Shown piece after piece: positions 33,010-41,641 of a stretch of 64,000 bases of DNA (position 1 is its first letter; every line of letters begins with the position of its first letter). The stretch comes from Verrucomicrobiota bacterium JB022 (GTDB lineage Bacteria; Verrucomicrobiota; Verrucomicrobiia; Opitutales; Oceanipulchritudinaceae): assembly GCA_030673845.1 (NCBI GenBank), contig JAUTCQ010000017.1, positions 62,001-126,000 of the forward strand, written 5' to 3'. Both the position numbers and the translations under genes were made by a program. Under the pieces are notes generated by a model. It made no database searches. It saw only the letters and a program-made list of their open reading frames with translations, and was not told the DNA's origin.

Positions 33010-34689
33010 CTATGCTTCGCCGTTGGGGCGGGGTGGAGCGTTGCCCATGGTTTGGGGGAAGAGCAGGTCGATGAACTTCTGGGCGGTGGGCTGGGGCTCG
33101 TGATTGGCGAGGCCGGGGCGTTCGTTGGCTTCGATTACCACGTAATCCGGTTTCGTCACGTCGGGCACGATGAAGTCGAGGCCGACGACGGGGATTTCCA
33201 GTGCCTGGGCGGCCTTGACTGCCGCGGCGGCCAGCTCCGGGTGGAGGTCGGCCGTGACGTCGTGGATGGTGCCGCCGGTGTGGAGGTTGGCGGTCTTGCG
33301 CACGCGCAGCTTTTCGCCTTGGGGGAGGGTGCTGTCCATGTCGTAACCGGCCTCCTGCACGCAGCGTTCCGTCTCACCGTCGAGCGGGATCTTGCTTTCC
33401 CCGCCGGTTGCGGCCGAGCGGCGCCGCGAGAGGCTTTCGATCAGCGACTGGATGGTGTGCTGGCCGGTGCCGCAGATTTCCGGCGGCTTGCGGATGGCGG
33501 CGGCCACGACCTCGTAATGGATCACGATGATGCGCAGGTCTTCGCCGGTCACATATTGCTCCAGCAGCACGCGCTCGTCTTCCTCCCGGGCGGCGGCGAT
33601 GGATTTTTCGACGCCCTCCGGCGTGCGCACGTCCACAAACACGCCCCGGCCCTGCTCACCGCGGGCTGGTTTCACGACCACGCTGCCGTGCTCCTGCAAA
33701 AACGCGCGGTTATCGCTGGGGCTGCCGGCGATGCGCTGGGCGGGCACGGAGACGCCGTGCTTTTCCAGCAGGTCGCGCGTCAGTTCCTTGTCGTCGCAAC
33801 GGCTCATGGCGACCGCGCTGGTCAGCTCACTGAGTGATTCGCGGCAGGTGATGACGCGGCCGCCGAGGCTGAGGCGGAAGTAGCCCCGTTTCGGGTCCAG
33901 CGGCTCCACGTGGATGCCGCGCCGCAAGGCCTCGTCGATCAGGATCGTGGCGTAAGGGTTGAAGCCCTCGTGCGGGGGCGTGCCGATAAAGAGCTTCTCG
34001 TTGATGCGGTTACGGCACTTGACCGCAAAGATCGCGACCTTCTGGAAGCCGAGCTTCTCGTAGAGGCGGATCGCGTTCTGGTTGTTGTGCATCACCGAGA
34101 GGTCGAGCTGCTCGCGGCCCCGGTCGCGGAAATACTCCACGATGTGGCGCACCAGGGCCTCGCCGATGCCCGGGAACTCGGCTTGTGGATCGACGGCGAG
34201 AGACCAGAGGCTGCTGCCGTTTTCGATGTCGTCGAAATTGGCCGCATGGTCGACGCCCATCACGACGCCCAAGATGCTGCCGTCGGCCTCACTGCGGGCC
34301 ACGGCGTAGTAAAGTTTATCGCACTCGCGGTGTTCGAGCGCGTAATCCACATCCACCGGCACCATATTGAGCGTGCGGTAGATGCGGTTGGCCTCCTCCA
34401 GATCGGCGCGCTGCTGCACGGCCTCGATGCGGAAGCCGTTCAGCTCGCGGGTCGAGGGCTGGTAGTCCTCGAAGTTGAGCCGGTAAGAGTTGGAGGGGTC
34501 GAGAAAGAGCGACTGTGGCGCGTGGTTGAGCACCAGGTGCGGGTCTACGATGTAGTAGGCGATGTCGCGCTGGCCGGGCTCTTCGTTGAGCAGGGTTTCC
34601 GCCACCTTGGTCGGATCGACGAAAGTATGCGCAAAGATCAGGCGACCCCAGCCACAGGGGAGAATAACGCCAGGAGGGGAAGCTTCCAT
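33010..34689 (-). CDS. ngg: N-acetylglutaminylglutamine synthetase (GNAT-ATP-grasp fusion)
   Basis: 559 residues. The first part contains a GNAT acetyltransferase (SLAVDPQAEFPGIGEALVRH and SVMHNNQNAIRLYEKLGF, about 150-210). The second is an ATP-grasp ligase: SVVVKPARGEQGRGVFVDV (about 338-356) and VVIEANERPGLANHEPQP near 515. This architecture matches the synthetase for N-acetylglutaminylglutamine amide (NAGGN), a compatible solute made under salt stress. It lies 90 bp downstream of the matching amidotransferase on the same strand. The gene name follows Pseudomonas usage. Confidence 0.9.
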   Translation of the reverse strand: MEASPPGVILPCGWGRLIFAHTFVDPTKVAETLLNEEPGQRDIAYYIVDPHLVLNHAPQSLFLDPSNSYRLNFEDYQPSTRELNGFRIEAVQQRADLEEANRIYRTLNMVPVDVDYALEHRECDKLYYAVARSEADGSILGVVMGVDHAANFDDIENGSSLWSLAVDPQAEFPGIGEALVRHIVEYFRDRGREQLDLSVMHNNQNAIRLYEKLGFQKVAIFAVKCRNRINEKLFIGTPPHEGFNPYATILIDEALRRGIHVEPLDPKRGYFRLSLGGRVITCRESLSELTSAVAMSRCDDKELTRDLLEKHGVSVPAQRIAGSPSDNRAFLQEHGSVVVKPARGEQGRGVFVDVRTPEGVEKSIAAAREEDERVLLEQYVTGEDLRIIVIHYEVVAAAIRKPPEICGTGQHTIQSLIESLSRRRSAATGGESKIPLDGETERCVQEAGYDMDSTLPQGEKLRVRKTANLHTGGTIHDVTADLHPELAAAAVKAAQALEIPVVGLDFIVPDVTKPDYVVIEANERPGLANHEPQPTAQKFIDLLFPQTMGNAPPRPNGEA

Positions 34690-34779
34690 AGGGGCGGTGC
34701 GAGTCAGTGAGGGCGGCCCTGCGCCGGAGAAGTCCGACGGGCAGGGCTGGGCACATTAAGCAGGGGAGAGACTAGCAAA

Positions 34780-36552
34780 TCAGATGCCATGGGTCTGGAG
34801 CCAGCGTTCCAGCAGGGCGAGCTGCCAGAGCTTGGAACCACGGAGGGGCGTGATGTGCTTCTCCGGGTCTTTCAACAGCTTTTCGACGTAATCCGATTGG
34901 TAGAGACCGCGTTCGCGTGCCTTGTCGTTGAGCAGGGCATCCTTGGCAAAGTCGAAAAACTCGCCGCGCAGGTACTTGAGCGCCGGGACGGGGAAGTAGC
35001 CCTTGGGGCGGTCGATCACCTCGTGCGGGATGACTTGGCGGGCGGCTTCCTTGAGCACGTATTTGCCGCCTTCGGGCACCTTGTATTTGGCGGGCATCGC
35101 GGCGGCGAATTCCACCACCTCGTGGTCGAGGAAGGGCACACGGGCCTCCAGCGAGGCGGCCATCGTGTTGTTGTCCACGCGCTTGACGGGGTCTTCGACC
35201 AGCATCACCTCGGTGTCGAGGCGCATGGCCTGGTCGATGGCGGCATCCGCACCCGGGCGGCCAAAGTGCTGCGACACGTATTCGCGGGCAAAGTCGCGCT
35301 CGTGGAAGCGCTCCTGCACGGTGGCGCAGTATTCGGCGAAGTCGCGGTCGAAGAAGACGCGCGCATAGTCGTCGACCGGCTTGGTGCTGGTCATCATCGG
35401 CGGGTACCAGTGGTAGCCGGCAAAGATTTCGTCCGCGCCCTGGCCGCTCTGCACGACTTTCACAAACTTGGAGACTTCCTGCGAGAGCAGGTAAAAGCCC
35501 ACATTGTCGTGGCTCACCATCGGCTCGGACATCTGGCCGATGCACTCCTTGAGCGCGGAGAGCGCGCGGCGGCTGTCGATCGGCAGCTTATGGTGGGCGG
35601 TGTTGTAGCGGGCCGCCACGATGTCGGAGTACTGGAACTCGTCGCCGCGCTCTTCACCCACCGTCTCAAAGCCGATGGAGAAGGTCTCGATGCTCTGGTT
35701 GCTGTGTTCGGCCAGCAGGCCGACGATCAGCGAAGAGTCGAGACCGCCGGAGAGCAGCACACCCACCGGCACGTCGGCAATCAGGCGGCGTTTGACCGAG
35801 CGGCGCAGCACGTCGAGTGTCGCGGTCTTCCAGTCTTCAAAATCAAAGCCCTCGTGTTCGGGGCGCGGGCCGTATTGCAGGTCCCAGTAGCGCTTTTCCC
35901 GGCTGCGGCCCTCGCCGTCGATGATCATGAGGGTGGCCGGGAGCAGCTTCTTCACGCCATTCACGATCGTGCGCGGCGCGGGCACGACGGAGTGGAAGCT
36001 CATGTAGTAGTTGAGCGCTACGGTATCGATGCTCTTGTCCACGCCCGGTGACTGCAGCAGCGCGGGCAGGGTGGAGGAAAAGCGGAGCCCGTCGGCCGTC
36101 TCGGCGTAGTAGAGCGGCTTGATGCCCAGGCGGTCGCGCCCCAGCACCACCTTGCCGGTATCGCGCTCGCTGATGGCGAAGGCAAACATGCCGTTGAGGT
36201 GCTTCACAAAGTCTTCGCCCCAGCAATGGTAGGCCTTGAGGATGACCTCCGTGTCGCCGTGGCTGAAGAACTTGTAGCCCTTGGACAGCAGCTCTTGCCG
36301 CAGCTCCGGGTAATTGTAAATCGCGCCGTTGTAGACGATCGAAAGGCCGAGGTCGGAATCGACCATCGGTTGTTGGGAAGCCTCGCTCAAGTCGATGATC
36401 TTGAGCCGACGGTGGGCCAATGCCACCCGTCCACGACTCACCATGCCCGAGCTGTCCGGGCCACGGCGGGTCATCGTCTGGGACATCGCCGCGAGGGCGC
36501 CCAGATCAGGTTGACGATCCTTCCAGGTAATTTCTCCGCAGATACCACACAT
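34780..36552 (-). CDS. asnO: N-acetylglutaminylglutamine amidotransferase (asparagine synthetase-like)
   Basis: 590 residues. The N-terminal glutaminase begins MCGICGEITW, with Cys2 the nucleophile, followed by RRGPDSSG and YNGAIYNYPELR. The synthetase half has the PP-loop LLSGGLDSSLIVGLL (about 262-276) and a second pyrophosphate-binding stretch GQGADEIFAGYHWY near 370. It forms the terminal amide of NAGGN and, together with the synthetase 90 bp downstream, makes the osmolyte operon. A peptidase often found third in such operons is not adjacent. The promoter should lie in 36553-36829. Confidence 0.93.
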   Translation of the reverse strand: MCGICGEITWKDRQPDLGALAAMSQTMTRRGPDSSGMVSRGRVALAHRRLKIIDLSEASQQPMVDSDLGLSIVYNGAIYNYPELRQELLSKGYKFFSHGDTEVILKAYHCWGEDFVKHLNGMFAFAISERDTGKVVLGRDRLGIKPLYYAETADGLRFSSTLPALLQSPGVDKSIDTVALNYYMSFHSVVPAPRTIVNGVKKLLPATLMIIDGEGRSREKRYWDLQYGPRPEHEGFDFEDWKTATLDVLRRSVKRRLIADVPVGVLLSGGLDSSLIVGLLAEHSNQSIETFSIGFETVGEERGDEFQYSDIVAARYNTAHHKLPIDSRRALSALKECIGQMSEPMVSHDNVGFYLLSQEVSKFVKVVQSGQGADEIFAGYHWYPPMMTSTKPVDDYARVFFDRDFAEYCATVQERFHERDFAREYVSQHFGRPGADAAIDQAMRLDTEVMLVEDPVKRVDNNTMAASLEARVPFLDHEVVEFAAAMPAKYKVPEGGKYVLKEAARQVIPHEVIDRPKGYFPVPALKYLRGEFFDFAKDALLNDKARERGLYQSDYVEKLLKDPEKHITPLRGSKLWQLALLERWLQTHGI

Positions 36553-36829
36553 AAATAATGGAGTGCCCCGCCCCCCTGGAGTGGCAGACGGGACATCTTA
36601 ACATTTCCCGCATTCGCTGCGTTGTCAAAAGCAAAGGGCTCTTTATTGCCTTTCGTGTGTTCATGGAATGTCGCCAGGTATACATGAAACGTATGTTTCG
36701 TTGAGTTCCTGTTTGTGGTCTAAAGTGGTTTTTAAGATTTTATCCTGCTGTGTTTCAACATCATGTGGGGTTGTGTGCGGGGCGCTGGCACAGGTCGTTC
36801 TATAGGAGATGGCATCAACCACACTGCTT
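36553..36829. other. Upstream region of NAGGN operon
   Basis: 277 bp, AT-rich, without a convincing gene. It holds the dyad GAAACGTATGTTTC (36686-36699) and the probable promoter of the NAGGN operon on the minus strand and of the small protein gene on the plus strand. A seven-codon frame at 36684 (MKRMFR, stop) shares 14 bases with the start of the gene at 37245; this may be coincidence. Confidence 0.4.
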
Positions 36830-36979
36830 ATGAAAAACATCCGCCGCATCTTTCTCCTCACGCTCCTTGGCACCGTCAGCCTTTCCACGCTCTTCACCGT
36901 GCTGGTGATCGGCTCCAACCGCCCGGCGACGCTGCCACACCCCGACCAGGCCGCCGCCACCTGGGCCAGCCTGCGGTAG
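36830..36979 (+). CDS. Small single-span membrane protein
   Basis: 49 residues: MKNIRRIFLLTLLGTVSLST then LFTVLVIGSNRPA and a short Pro/Ala-rich tail ending ATWASLR. The basic N-terminus and 20-residue hydrophobic stretch look like a real membrane anchor or signal peptide. No strong ribosome binding site precedes the ATG. No homologue is recognised. It is directly upstream of the five-hairpin element. Confidence 0.45.
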   Translation: MKNIRRIFLLTLLGTVSLSTLFTVLVIGSNRPATLPHPDQAAATWASLR

Positions 36980-36998
36980 CCAACGCATTTTGGCAGTA

Positions 36999-37175
36999 GC
37001 ACCCCACCGGAGTGCAAATTCTGGGTCGGTGCTGTCCGATTGCATCCCACCGGGATGGATGCTGGATCATCCAACAAGCCAGAGGCTTGTCACCTCTTAG
37101 CCCGGGGTTGAGGTCCGCTGGGGCGGGCCGATACCCCGGGTTCCCAAGCCCAATAAGGCACCCTGGATGGGTGCC
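36999..37175. repeat. Five-hairpin intergenic element
   Basis: Five hairpins in 177 bp: GCAC/GTGC (36999-37015), GCATCCC-ACC-GGGATG (37042-37057), ACAAGCC-AGA-GGCTTGT (37074-37090), CCCGGGGT/ACCCCGGG (37101-37108 and 37133-37140) and GGCACCC-TGGAT-GGGTGCC (37157-37175). Elements with this GC-hairpin chain are, as I recall, common between genes in Verrucomicrobiota and Planctomycetota. Could be a structured RNA, a REP-type mobile sequence or a terminator chain. Confidence 0.65.
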
Positions 37176-37244
37176 ACTGTCGAAGCGATTTGTTTTCCGC
37201 CCGCAGGCTATTTCTCCGGGCGACACCTCCGAACCAGGACAAAC

Positions 37245-37607
37245 ATGAAACGTATGCTCATTCTCTGCGCGGCCCTTCCGCTGGCCGCTGTTTCCTCCAC
37301 CTACGCCGGGAGCGCCTTTGGGGCCTTCTCCGAAGCCTCTACGGCCTCTGTCGACGCCAGTGTCGCGGCGGGCGAAGGCACTTTCCGCCTCGCCGCCGGG
37401 GTTGCGGCCGTGCCGCTCTGGCTGGTAGGCAAGCCCGCCGAAGCCATCGGCGCCGCCTCCGCCGAGGCTGGTGATGCCCTCTGGGATGCCGCCAACGGCA
37501 AGGATGCCCCGCCCGCCACAAAGCAGGCCGCTCCCGCTGCGACCAAGGCCCAGCCCAAGACCTCCGACCCCGCCCCTGGCGAAGCGCTGGCATGCCACCA
37601 GCAATAG
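37245..37607 (+). CDS. Small exported Ala-rich protein
   Basis: 120 residues from the ATG at 37245. The signal peptide MKRMLILCAALPLAAVSSTYA is cut near residue 21. The mature part is short and Ala/Gly-rich (SAFGAFSEASTASVDASVAA, then GVAAVPLWLVGKPAEAIGAASAEAG), with a Pro/Lys/Ala-rich tail. I recognise no family. It overlaps the next gene by 16 bp, so the two are probably co-expressed; both are exported. Confidence 0.6.
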   Translation: MKRMLILCAALPLAAVSSTYAGSAFGAFSEASTASVDASVAAGEGTFRLAAGVAAVPLWLVGKPAEAIGAASAEAGDALWDAANGKDAPPATKQAAPAATKAQPKTSDPAPGEALACHQQ

Positions 37608-38437
37608 CCCTTCAACCGCGCGCCCGGCTTCGGTCGGGCGCGTTTCTCACCAGCGTGCTCGTCTGGTGCTTCTGCCTGCTCTGGGCTGCCACCGAGGCTT
37701 GGGCAGGCTCCGAAGAGGCAACCAACGACGCACAATTCCACGCTCCCACCGAAATCGCCGCCTGGCACGCACAAGTGACACAAACGCTGGAAGGGGAGGG
37801 CGTCCGCGCCGCGATCATCGCCCGCAGCGGCCGACCGCGCACCAAGCTGCCGGCGGGTCTGCTGTACGTCCACTCGGCGCTGCTCGTTCACGAGCCCGCG
37901 CAAGCTGCCGACGGCACGATCACTGAAGGGTGGTTCGTCTACCAGCTCTTCCGCGATGCTGACGACAAGCACCACAGCCACCTCTCGATTCAGCCGCTGG
38001 AGACTTTCCTTGCCGGCTCTTACGAGCCTGATGTGGGTGTGCTGGTACCGGTCCCCGAGCTGCAAGGCCCCTTGATCGACGCCATGCGGGCGCACGGGCA
38101 GGCGCTGCACCGCCCCAGCTATCACCTGCTTGCCAACCCCCACCGCACCGAGTTCGACAACTGCAACACCTGGCTGCTGCGCATCATGTTTGTCGCGCTC
38201 TACCAAACGACCGACGAGGCGCGCTTGCAGGCCAAGCTGGAGGCCTACTTCGAGCCCGATGTGATTGAGCTGGGTTTCTGGTACCGCGTGGGCGGCAATT
38301 TGGGCAACCTGCTGGAGTACGAGGACAAGGGCCCCAACGGGTATCAGACTGTCACCTATCGCAGCTTCTCGCAATTTTTGACAAAACACCGTTTGTTAGC
38401 GGGGCAACATACCTTTGCCATAACCGACCCGGAGTAG
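37592..38437 (+). CDS. DUF2145-like exported protein
   Basis: 281 residues. A signal peptide lies at about 18-38 (LTSVLVWCFCLLWAATEAWA). The mature protein has the pattern seen in DUF2145 proteins: early HVHSALLVHE-type segment, GWFVYQLFRDADDKHHSHL, VPVPELQGPLIDAM, and FDNCNTWLLRIMF (about 187-199) with a conserved Cys-Asn. A cysteine-centred hydrolase fold is suggested but not proven. It overlaps the small upstream gene by 16 bp. A terminator follows at 38473-38508. Confidence 0.65.
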   Translation: MPPAIALQPRARLRSGAFLTSVLVWCFCLLWAATEAWAGSEEATNDAQFHAPTEIAAWHAQVTQTLEGEGVRAAIIARSGRPRTKLPAGLLYVHSALLVHEPAQAADGTITEGWFVYQLFRDADDKHHSHLSIQPLETFLAGSYEPDVGVLVPVPELQGPLIDAMRAHGQALHRPSYHLLANPHRTEFDNCNTWLLRIMFVALYQTTDEARLQAKLEAYFEPDVIELGFWYRVGGNLGNLLEYEDKGPNGYQTVTYRSFSQFLTKHRLLAGQHTFAITDPE

Positions 38438-38472
38438 GTCGAGCGCCGTCCTGTCGCGCGCCCTGTCTCCAG

Positions 38473-38508
38473 CCCCACCCGTTTTTGCGCAGCGGGTGGG
38501 GTTTCTGT
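38473..38508 (+). terminator. Intrinsic terminator after DUF2145-like gene
   Basis: Arms CCCCACCCG (38473-38481) and CGGGTGGGG (38493-38501) with an 11-base loop, then TTTCTGTT. It ends the two-gene unit 37245-38437. Confidence 0.75.
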
Positions 38509-38528
38509 TGACCAAAGGGATTGATCAG

Positions 38529-38635
38529 CGAAAGCCAGCGAAGCAATGGCGCGGGTGAGCGGTCTGGATTTCTCGGATGGTTCATCCATCTCCTTAGCTG
38601 AATCCATTTTCTGTCTTTTCTGGCGCATTCTGGGC
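38529..38635. repeat. Degenerate inverted repeat with conserved right arm
   Basis: The right arm ATTTTCTGTCTTTTCTGG (38606-38623) is identical over 18 bases to part of the repeat at 62103-62120 and differs at two bases from 48762-48779. The left side (about 38529-38550, GCGAAAGCCAGCGAAGCAA) is only weakly complementary. It is a decayed member of the inverted repeat family, between two plus-strand genes. Confidence 0.5.
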
Positions 38636-38703
38636 TCAATTATCGGTTAAAAGTCCCACTTAGAGCTTTGCCTTTGCCTCAGGACTGCCGATGAAGATAA
38701 GGA

Positions 38704-40581
38704 ATGAGAGCGGAGGTCGTCTGGTTTGCTTATTTGGCGGTTGAGAAAGGTGTCCTGGACCGGGAGACTTGTCGTCGCTTGTCCGTCGCGGCAGGCGACA
38801 ATGCCGACATCGTGACGTTTGCCGAGCTGCTGCTGGAATACACGATCACCGACGATTTCGACCTCGTGCAAGAGATCCTCGACGAGGCGGCCAAGCAGGA
38901 CTGGAGCAAGCTGCCGCCCTCGAACCCTTTCGACGCACCGCCAGCGTTCGCCAAGCCCACCCTGCCGTCCCGCGCGCGTCAGTTGCCAGACTACCCGACG
39001 GCGGAGGCACCTCCTGCGCCGCCCGAACCCCCTGTTTTTGCACCTGAGCCCGAGCAGGCACCTGCACCGGAGCCTGAGCCCGCCAAGCCGCGCATCAGCC
39101 TGCGCTCGGAAGCCAAGCCGAAGGGCGGCGATTCGTTCCTCGACGAGATTGCGGGTCTGGTTGAGCAGATCAACAGCGCACCCCCCAGCGGCCCCCGTGC
39201 AACCGGCGGCAGTGGTGCGGGAGGAGGAGGCACTTACGGCAATGCGCCCGGTGGAGGTGGCCCCGGCGCCCATAGCGGCGGCACGAGCGCTCCCTCGCCC
39301 GAAGCAGCGGAGTCTCCTGCCGCGCCTAAAGGCCCACGCCCAGCCGAGTATCTGGTGCCCACCGCTGGCGTGCAGGCCGCCTGGCCCCGCTTCGACCAAC
39401 TGGAGCGCGTGCCGCCCGACCAACTGGGTAAACACTTTGTGGGCCTCCTGATCGCGGCCACCCGCGACGGTGCCAGCGATGTGCACCTGTGTGCGGAGGC
39501 CCGCCCCTTTGTCCGCGAGCAAGGCAAGATCCGCTATCTGGCGGACAAGCCGGTCAGCGCCCGGTTGGTGGCCAACCTGATTCGCAGCGGCCTCAGCCCG
39601 GCCCAGTGGCAGCACTTCCAGAGCGCTCACGATTTCGACTTTGCCCTCGCGCTCGACAACGGGATGCGCTTTCGCACCAACCTCATGGTGCACAAGGACG
39701 GCTATCAAGGCGTCTTCCGCACCGTGCAGGCCCGGATCCCCACGCTGGAGGAGCTGGGCTTTCAAGACGCGGAGCGCATCCGCAAGCTGCTGTCTTACCA
39801 CAACGGCCTGATCCTCGTCACCGGCCCGCTCGGCAGCGGCAAGACGACCACGCTCGCCGCGATGGTCCGCGAGCTCAACGAGCGACGGCAGGACCACTTG
39901 ATTACGCTGGAGGAGCCGATTGAAAACGTCTTCCCGTCCCGGCAGTGCCAGATCACGCAGCGCAGCGTGGGGCCGCACACCGAGAGCTTCAAGCGCGCGC
40001 TGAAGGGTGCGCTGCGGCAAGACCCGGACATCATCGTGATCGGCGAGATGCGCGACCTGGAAACCATCGAGATGGCCATCAGCGCCTCCGAGACCGGGCA
40101 CCTTGTGATCGGCACCATGCACACGAGCGACTCCGCCACGACGCTCAACCGCCTGCTCGATGTGTTCCCACCGGCCCAGCAGTCGCAGATCCGCGCCATG
40201 GTGGCCGAGTCGCTGCGCGGCATCGTCTGCCAGCGCCTGCTGCCCGCCAAGAGCGGCGGCGTGGCCCTCGCCAGCGAATTACTGCTGCGCAACATGGCCG
40301 TCTCCGTGCTCATCCGCGAAGGCAAGACGCAAAACCTCGCGAACGTGATGGAGACGGGCAAGCGCGAGGGCATGCGCCTGATGGACGCCTCGATCCTGCA
40401 ACTGTGGCGCGAAGGCCGCATCGCCGATGAGGTGGCGCTGGCCAATATCCGCAACCGCATGCTCGCCCGCGAGATCCAGGGCGGAGGTGCACCGGCGGCC
40501 AGTGGCAGCGAAGACGATTTCGGCTCGCTCAGCAGCCTGAACCAGGAAAACGCACCCAAGAAGCGCGGCCTCTTCCGCTGA
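38704..40581 (+). CDS. PilT/PilU-like ATPase with long N-terminal extension
   Basis: 625 residues. Residues 1-75 are a small helical domain; 75-220 form a Pro/Ala/Gly-rich linker. The PilT-type retraction ATPase follows from about 235: the Walker A VTGPLGSGKTTTLAAM near 375, the Asp box LITLEEPIENVF near 400, Walker B DPDIIVIGEMRDLET near 440 and the His box TMHTSDSATTLNRLLDVFP near 470. The AIRNLIRE motif of PilT is changed to AVSVLIREGKTQ. It probably acts as a PilU-like accessory retraction motor. The linker extension is unusual. Four bases from the next gene. Confidence 0.85.
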   Translation: MRAEVVWFAYLAVEKGVLDRETCRRLSVAAGDNADIVTFAELLLEYTITDDFDLVQEILDEAAKQDWSKLPPSNPFDAPPAFAKPTLPSRARQLPDYPTAEAPPAPPEPPVFAPEPEQAPAPEPEPAKPRISLRSEAKPKGGDSFLDEIAGLVEQINSAPPSGPRATGGSGAGGGGTYGNAPGGGGPGAHSGGTSAPSPEAAESPAAPKGPRPAEYLVPTAGVQAAWPRFDQLERVPPDQLGKHFVGLLIAATRDGASDVHLCAEARPFVREQGKIRYLADKPVSARLVANLIRSGLSPAQWQHFQSAHDFDFALALDNGMRFRTNLMVHKDGYQGVFRTVQARIPTLEELGFQDAERIRKLLSYHNGLILVTGPLGSGKTTTLAAMVRELNERRQDHLITLEEPIENVFPSRQCQITQRSVGPHTESFKRALKGALRQDPDIIVIGEMRDLETIEMAISASETGHLVIGTMHTSDSATTLNRLLDVFPPAQQSQIRAMVAESLRGIVCQRLLPAKSGGVALASELLLRNMAVSVLIREGKTQNLANVMETGKREGMRLMDASILQLWREGRIADEVALANIRNRMLAREIQGGGAPAASGSEDDFGSLSSLNQENAPKKRGLFR

Positions 40582-40585
40582 TCCC

Positions 40586-41641
40586 ATGGCAGCCATCGAC
40601 CAACTCCTCCAGCAGATGCTCGCCGACGGCGGCTCCGACCTGCACCTGAGCGTGGGCATGCCGCCCAAGATCCGCGCCTCCGGCAGCATCGCCCCCCTCA
40701 AGGGCCAGGGTGAGCTGACCGGGCCCGTGATGGAAAAGCTGCTCAGCGAGATCACCAGCGGCGAACGTTGGAACCAATTCCGCGCGCAGAAAGACTTCGA
40801 CCTCGCCTACGAGATTCCCGGCGTGGCGCGCTTCCGGGGCAGCTACCTCTTCAACCACTGGGGCATGGGCGCGGTGTTTCGCCAGATCCCGGCCAAGATC
40901 CTGTCGTTCGACACGTTGAAGCTGCCCGAAGTGCTGCGCAGCGTCTGCGGCTACCGCGAAGGCCTCGTGCTCGTGACCGGCCCCACCGGCTCCGGCAAGT
41001 CGACCACGCTCGCGGCGATGATCGACTATATCAACGACAACTTCGAGAAGCACATCATCACGATCGAAGACCCGATCGAGTTCGTGCACCCGCGCAAAAA
41101 GTCGGTCATTGTGCATCGTGAGGTGGGCGAGCACAGCGGCTCGTTTGCCAATGCGCTGAAAGGGGCCATGCGCGCCGGCCCCGACATCCTGCTCGTGGGC
41201 GAAATGCGTGACTTGGAGACGATCCGCCTCGCGCTCAACTGCGCCTCCATGGGCATGCTCGTCTTCGGCACTTTGCACACCAACAACGCGCCCAAGACGG
41301 TCGACCGCATCATCGACGCCTTCCCGGCAGACGAGCAGCCGCAGATCCGCGTGATGCTCGCCAGTTGCCTGAGCTGCGTCGTCTCGCAGCTGCTCTGCAA
41401 AAAGGTGGGCGGCGGGCGGGTGGCCGCGCACGAGATCCTGCTGCGCCACGACGCGCTGCCCAACACGATCCGCACCGGCAGCATTTCCAACATCCGGGGC
41501 ATCATCGAAGGCAGCTCCGCCGAAGGCATGTGCCTGATGGACAATTCTTTGCTCAAGCTCCTGCGCGCCGGCACCATCACCGGCGAAGAAGCCTATATGA
41601 AGTCGGCCGACAAGGAAGCCTTCGAGCCATACCTGTCGTAA
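40586..41641 (+). CDS. pilT: PilT-like type IV pilus retraction ATPase
   Basis: 351 residues, the classic PilT size. Motifs: VTGPTGSGKSTTLAAMIDY (Walker A, about 130), HIITIEDPIEFVH (Asp box, about 155), DILLVGEMRDLETIRLAL (Walker B, about 198), GTLHTNNAPKTVDRIIDAFP (His box, about 228) and ALPNTIRTGSISNI, corresponding to AIRNLIRE. It forms a hexamer that pulls back type IV pili. It shares an operon with the extended PilT-like gene four bases upstream. No pilin or PilB gene is nearby. Confidence 0.93.
   Translation: MAAIDQLLQQMLADGGSDLHLSVGMPPKIRASGSIAPLKGQGELTGPVMEKLLSEITSGERWNQFRAQKDFDLAYEIPGVARFRGSYLFNHWGMGAVFRQIPAKILSFDTLKLPEVLRSVCGYREGLVLVTGPTGSGKSTTLAAMIDYINDNFEKHIITIEDPIEFVHPRKKSVIVHREVGEHSGSFANALKGAMRAGPDILLVGEMRDLETIRLALNCASMGMLVFGTLHTNNAPKTVDRIIDAFPADEQPQIRVMLASCLSCVVSQLLCKKVGGGRVAAHEILLRHDALPNTIRTGSISNIRGIIEGSSAEGMCLMDNSLLKLLRAGTITGEEAYMKSADKEAFEPYLS

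Noticed and set aside
36684-36704. Short leader frame MKRMFR sharing 14 bases with the start of the gene at 37245
   Set aside because: Too short and without a ribosome site; the similarity is probably chance around an ATG-AAA-CGT-ATG start.
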